Below, piece by piece: positions 61,012 through 64,000 of a stretch of DNA of 64,000 nt. The notes under the pieces are model-generated. The model was not told the DNA's origin. It worked only from the letters and a program-made list of their open reading frames with translations, and made no database searches. The translations under genes and the position numbers were made by a program. Source of the stretch: Ensifer sp. LC163 (GTDB lineage: Bacteria; Pseudomonadota; Alphaproteobacteria; Rhizobiales; Rhizobiaceae); the NCBI RefSeq assembly GCF_001695855.1, contig NZ_MBSS01000020.1, positions 1 to 64,000 on the forward strand, read 5' to 3'. Within the stretch, counting starts at the first letter, position 1. The number at the start of each line of letters is the position of its first letter.

Positions 61012-62214
61012 ATGCCTGCTACCGCCGACCGATTGAAGAACGTCGCCGTTTCCGCTTCCGCGGCGATGACCCAGCGCGCAAGAGAGCTTGCCGCCCGTGG
61101 AGTGAAGGTCATAAGCCTATCCTCGGGCGAACCTGATTTTCCAACGCCCGATCATGCGATTAAAGCGGCCCATGCCGCCGCCCTTGCCGGCGATACGAAA
61201 TATCCGCCAATGGACGGCACTGCGGCGCTGAAGGCGGCGATTGCGCGCAAGTTCAAGCGCGACAACAATCTCGACTATGAACCGAGCCAGATCGTGGTTT
61301 CCGGCGGCGGCAAGCAGGTGATTTTCAATGCGATCCTCGCCACCTGCAATCCCGGCGACGAAGTGGTCATCCCAACCCCGTCCTGGGTGAGCTACGCCGA
61401 CATCGTCAAGCTCGCTGGCGGAGTGCCGGTTCCGGTTTCATGCCCGGAACAGACGGGCTTCAAATTGCGCGCCGAGGATCTCAATGCCGCGATCACACCC
61501 CGCACCAAGTGGCTCATTCTCAATTTTCCGAACAACCCGACGGGTGCCGCGTGTTCGCGTGACGAAATGGCTGCGATCGCCGAGGTCATGCTGCGCCATC
61601 CCCATGTGTGGATCCTGACCGACGACATCTACGAGCATCTCGTCTACGGCGACTTCGAGTTCTGTACCATCGCCGAGGTCGAGCCGCGGCTTTACGATCG
61701 TGTGCTGACCATGAACGGTGTCTCCAAGGCCTACGCGATGACCGGCTGGCGGCTTGGCTTCTGCGGCGGGCCGAAAGACCTGATCTCGGCGATCAGCAAC
61801 GTCAACGGCCAGAACAGCGGTGGCATTTCAACGCTGACGCAGGCAGCGGCGGTCGCAGCACTCGACGGCCCTCAGGACCTTCTTCGCGAGCGGGCAAGAA
61901 TCTACAGAGCCCGCCGGGATTTCGTTTTGAAGAAGCTTGCGGAGATCGAAGGTCTGCGGTGCCATCAACCGGATGGAGCCTTTTACATCTTTCCGAACAT
62001 CGCCGGGCTCATCGGCAAGACGACCAAGGGCGGCCGACAGATCGAGACTGACGTGGACTTCGTTACGGCATTGATCGACGAACACCACGTGGCAACGGTC
62101 CAGGGTGCGGCCTACGGAATGAGCCCCTATTTCCGCATTTCCTATGCAACGAGCATGGAGCAACTCGCCGAAGGCTGCGCTCGCATCGCCGAGTTCTGCG
62201 CCGAGATGAGATAG
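61012..62214 (+). CDS. Class I PLP-dependent aminotransferase (aspartate aminotransferase family)
   Basis: 400 aa. AVSASAAMTQRARELAARGV at the start and SLSSGEPDFPTPDHAI are typical of aspartate/aromatic aminotransferases. NFPNNPTGAACSRDEM gives the conserved Asn and Pro, TDDIYEHLVYGD the PLP-ring Asp/Tyr, and SKAYAMTGWRLGFCGG the Schiff-base Lys. YFRISYATSME contains the substrate-carboxylate Arg. In this operon it could act on glutamate released from 5-oxoproline or on a related amino acid. AAGAAGAG precedes the ATG. Confidence 0.92.
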   Translation: MPATADRLKNVAVSASAAMTQRARELAARGVKVISLSSGEPDFPTPDHAIKAAHAAALAGDTKYPPMDGTAALKAAIARKFKRDNNLDYEPSQIVVSGGGKQVIFNAILATCNPGDEVVIPTPSWVSYADIVKLAGGVPVPVSCPEQTGFKLRAEDLNAAITPRTKWLILNFPNNPTGAACSRDEMAAIAEVMLRHPHVWILTDDIYEHLVYGDFEFCTIAEVEPRLYDRVLTMNGVSKAYAMTGWRLGFCGGPKDLISAISNVNGQNSGGISTLTQAAAVAALDGPQDLLRERARIYRARRDFVLKKLAEIEGLRCHQPDGAFYIFPNIAGLIGKTTKGGRQIETDVDFVTALIDEHHVATVQGAAYGMSPYFRISYATSMEQLAEGCARIAEFCAEMR

Positions 62215-62236
62215 ACGGCAGAAGGGCTATCAGTAA

Positions 62237-63142
62237 CTACGGTTTGAGCCTGGCGGTGAGCTCGAGAAGGATATCCTTCACGGCTGCCGCCGGCTCCGAA
62301 AGCGGGGTGTGATCGGAGACGCAGAGCGAAAGCGTCTCCTCGATCCTCGGCGTCACCACGCGGCATATCAACGGTTCACTTGTTTCTTTCACGATCCGGT
62401 CAGCGATTGCTTTGGGCATGATTGTTGCCCCAAGGCCTCCGGCAACCGCATGGGCAAGCGTTCGCACGATCTCCACCTCACCGACAACCTTGAGATTGGT
62501 GCGCGTCCGAGTGAAGGCCGTGTCGACGGCACGACGCACGAAATTGTACGCAGGCGGCAGCAGGAATGGGAGGCCGTCGAGGGCCGCGACCGGGACCGGC
62601 TTGTCGCCATCCTCGATCGCAAAATCCCGGTGAGCGACGAGAAAGAACTCTTCGCTAAGTAACGGCTCGAAGCGGACCCCCTTGATCGGTCCCGTCCCAT
62701 GCAGGAGCGCCATCTCCAGGCGGCCGTTCATGATCATCTGGCTGTAGGTCTGGCCGACACTTTCGGTCAGATGCAAAAGAATGCCCGGATGACGTTTTCT
62801 GGTTTCTGCTAGAAGGTCGCCCGAAAGCGTCGCGGCGCTGCTGAACGGCACGAGGCCGACTGAAACACGGCCGGCGAGAGAGTTGCCCGCGGCCGCCGCG
62901 TCGGCTTGGGCCTGCTCCATCTGCCGCAGGATGATCTGAGCGTGGCGATACACCGCATGACCGGCATCGGTCATGCTCACGCCCTGTTGGCTGCGGATCA
63001 GGAGCTTCTGTCCGAAGTGATCTTCAAGTGCTGCAAGCTGCTGGCTGAGTGCGGGCTGGGCAACGTGAAGGATGTCAGCGGCGCGCGTGATGCTGCCGCT
63101 GTCGACGATGACAATGAAGGATTTGAGGCGCCTGATGTCCAT
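62237..63142 (-). CDS. LysR-family regulator (Nac/Cbl-like)
   Basis: 301 aa. The HTH region MDIRRLKSFIVIVDSGSITR, AADILHVAQPALSQQLAALE is nearest to Nac-like LysR regulators of nitrogen assimilation. The effector domain has RVSVGLVPFSSAATLSGDLL and GLGATIMPKAIADRI. It is convergent with the aminotransferase gene (23 bp apart) and divergent from the SDR at 63383, the more likely target along with, by analogy, the oxoprolinase operon. The 63143-63382 gap holds the shared promoters. Confidence 0.9.
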   Translation of the reverse strand: MDIRRLKSFIVIVDSGSITRAADILHVAQPALSQQLAALEDHFGQKLLIRSQQGVSMTDAGHAVYRHAQIILRQMEQAQADAAAAGNSLAGRVSVGLVPFSSAATLSGDLLAETRKRHPGILLHLTESVGQTYSQMIMNGRLEMALLHGTGPIKGVRFEPLLSEEFFLVAHRDFAIEDGDKPVPVAALDGLPFLLPPAYNFVRRAVDTAFTRTRTNLKVVGEVEIVRTLAHAVAGGLGATIMPKAIADRIVKETSEPLICRVVTPRIEETLSLCVSDHTPLSEPAAAVKDILLELTARLKP

Positions 63143-63382
63143 GGCCCGCGCGGATCGTTTCTAAGTTTTTTTAGCATGTTACAAGCTGGATGCCGTTTTG
63201 CAACCGCGCGGGCCCGCGGTTTGCCGGTAAGGACGCCGTCACGCGTGAGCGCGGAGGGCGCCAGAGTGCCCGTGAGCAAGGGTCCGTCGGGCTCCATAAG
63301 GCTTGCTTATTGCTCCAGAGATAATCGGTCTTAGGCAAGCCCTCAAAGCTTCGCTAGGGTTATCAAAACAAAGGGGAGCGCG

Positions 63383-64000
63383 ATGCCGTTTTCAGATTAC
63401 AAGACCGCTTTGGTGACAGGAGCATCCTCCGGAATCGGTGCTGCCGTGGTGGAGCGATTTTGCCGTGAAGGTCTCGAGGTCCATGCGGTCGCTCGCAGTC
63501 TGGATGCGCTTCAACAGCTCGCTCAACGCACCGGCTGCGTGCCGCATGCCATCGACGTCACCGATCGCGACGCGCTTTCGGCACTTGCCAAGGAGGTCGA
63601 ATTCGACATCCTCGTCAACAATGCCGGTGTCGATCGCCCCAAGAAGTTCCTGGAGGCCGACGACGGCGACATCGACCTGCTCGTGGATGTGAACCTCCGT
63701 GCAGTATTGCACCTTTGCCGAATGGTCGTGCCCGGAATGGTCAAGCGCGATCGCGGCCATGTCATCAATATATCGTCGATTGCGGGCGCCTATAATTTCG
63801 GCGGAAACTCGACCTATCATGCCACCAAGGCAGGCGTCAGCATGCTGTCGAACCAGCTGCGCATCGACGCTTTCGGAAGGCGGGTGAGGGTGACGGAGAT
63901 TTGCCCCGGCCGGGTCGCGACCGACATCTTCGCCCATGTCCACGGCGACGACCCATCTATTCGGGAGCGCTTCATCGATGGCTTCGAACTGCCTCAAGCC
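63383..64000 (+). CDS. Short-chain dehydrogenase/reductase, partial (runs off window)
   Basis: 206 codons without a stop; the 3' end lies beyond the window. The nucleotide-binding TGASSGIG is at residues 11-18, NNAGVDRPKKF follows, and the catalytic Ser, Tyr and Lys are in ISSIAGAYNFGGNSTYHATK. CPGRVATDIF is the usual PG motif. AAAGGGGAG lies 5 bp before the ATG. It is closest to the YdfG-like classical SDRs acting on 3-hydroxy acids. Substrate unknown; divergent from the LysR gene. Confidence 0.92.
   Translation, partial: MPFSDYKTALVTGASSGIGAAVVERFCREGLEVHAVARSLDALQQLAQRTGCVPHAIDVTDRDALSALAKEVEFDILVNNAGVDRPKKFLEADDGDIDLLVDVNLRAVLHLCRMVVPGMVKRDRGHVINISSIAGAYNFGGNSTYHATKAGVSMLSNQLRIDAFGRRVRVTEICPGRVATDIFAHVHGDDPSIRERFIDGFELPQA

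Overview
The window looks like a chromosomal or chromid segment from a rhizobial alphaproteobacterium of the Sinorhizobium/Ensifer group. Supporting signs are the 5S rRNA 3' end followed by a separate initiator tRNA, high GC, and gene families such as ChrA/ChrB, HupE, hydantoin racemase and TfuA. Assignment is from sequence recall only; no database search was run.

Layout. (1) 0-2.7 kb: end of an rRNA operon, four tandem hairpins, tRNA-fMet, then small or broken genes (M41-peptidase fragment, receiver domain, Phd-like protein) and an IS66 tnpA relic. (2) 2.7-13 kb: metal and oxyanion resistance, with MFS, ChrA, rhodanese-ChrB fusion, two NicO/RcnA-type Ni/Co exporters, a YqaA-family protein, a frameshifted MFS pump, a CsoR/RcnR-family sensor with a clear operator, a divergent His-rich secreted protein, HupE permease and an anchor protein. 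(3) 13-21.1 kb: a GntR regulator, flavin reductase and Asp/Glu racemase divergent from a NikABCDE-like ABC importer. (4) 21.2-22.8 kb: debris of an integrative element (two integrase relics, truncated XRE gene). (5) 22.8-43 kb: an envelope cluster with a repeat-bearing autotransporter, lipoprotein hydrolase, DUF3300/DUF2950/membrane-protein operon, MFS plus Crp-family regulator, two outer-membrane barrels, three secreted sulfatases and a DUF1254 protein. Two further DUF1254 genes of the same type lie at 52.5-55.4 kb. (6) 43.1-49.8 kb: an island bounded by two imperfect direct repeats, carrying a compact RiPP-type operon (67-aa precursor, YcaO, TfuA, cyclase/ATPase/TPR regulator) and a divergent heme-oxygenase-like oxidase. 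(7) 49.7-52.4 kb: an IS3-family relic cut by an IS66-family element with a frameshifted tnpA. (8) 56.2-64 kb: biotin carboxyl carrier, biotin carboxylase, a second degenerate carrier, PxpB, PxpC, PxpA and an aminotransferase in one direction, then a LysR regulator and a partial SDR.

The strongest candidate for an undescribed system is the RiPP island. Its four genes overlap stop-to-start, its precursor has a Ser/Thr-rich stretch and a single Cys near the C terminus, and its regulator is an unusual cyclase-STAND-TPR protein. The second candidate is the envelope sulfatase/DUF1254 cluster. A shared dyad (ATTGC-N10-GCAAT) lies upstream of three of its transcription units, and the Crp-family protein encoded in the cluster is a plausible reader of it. 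The RiPP island and the IS66 element appear to have landed inside this cluster, leaving a truncated barrel gene at the left edge.
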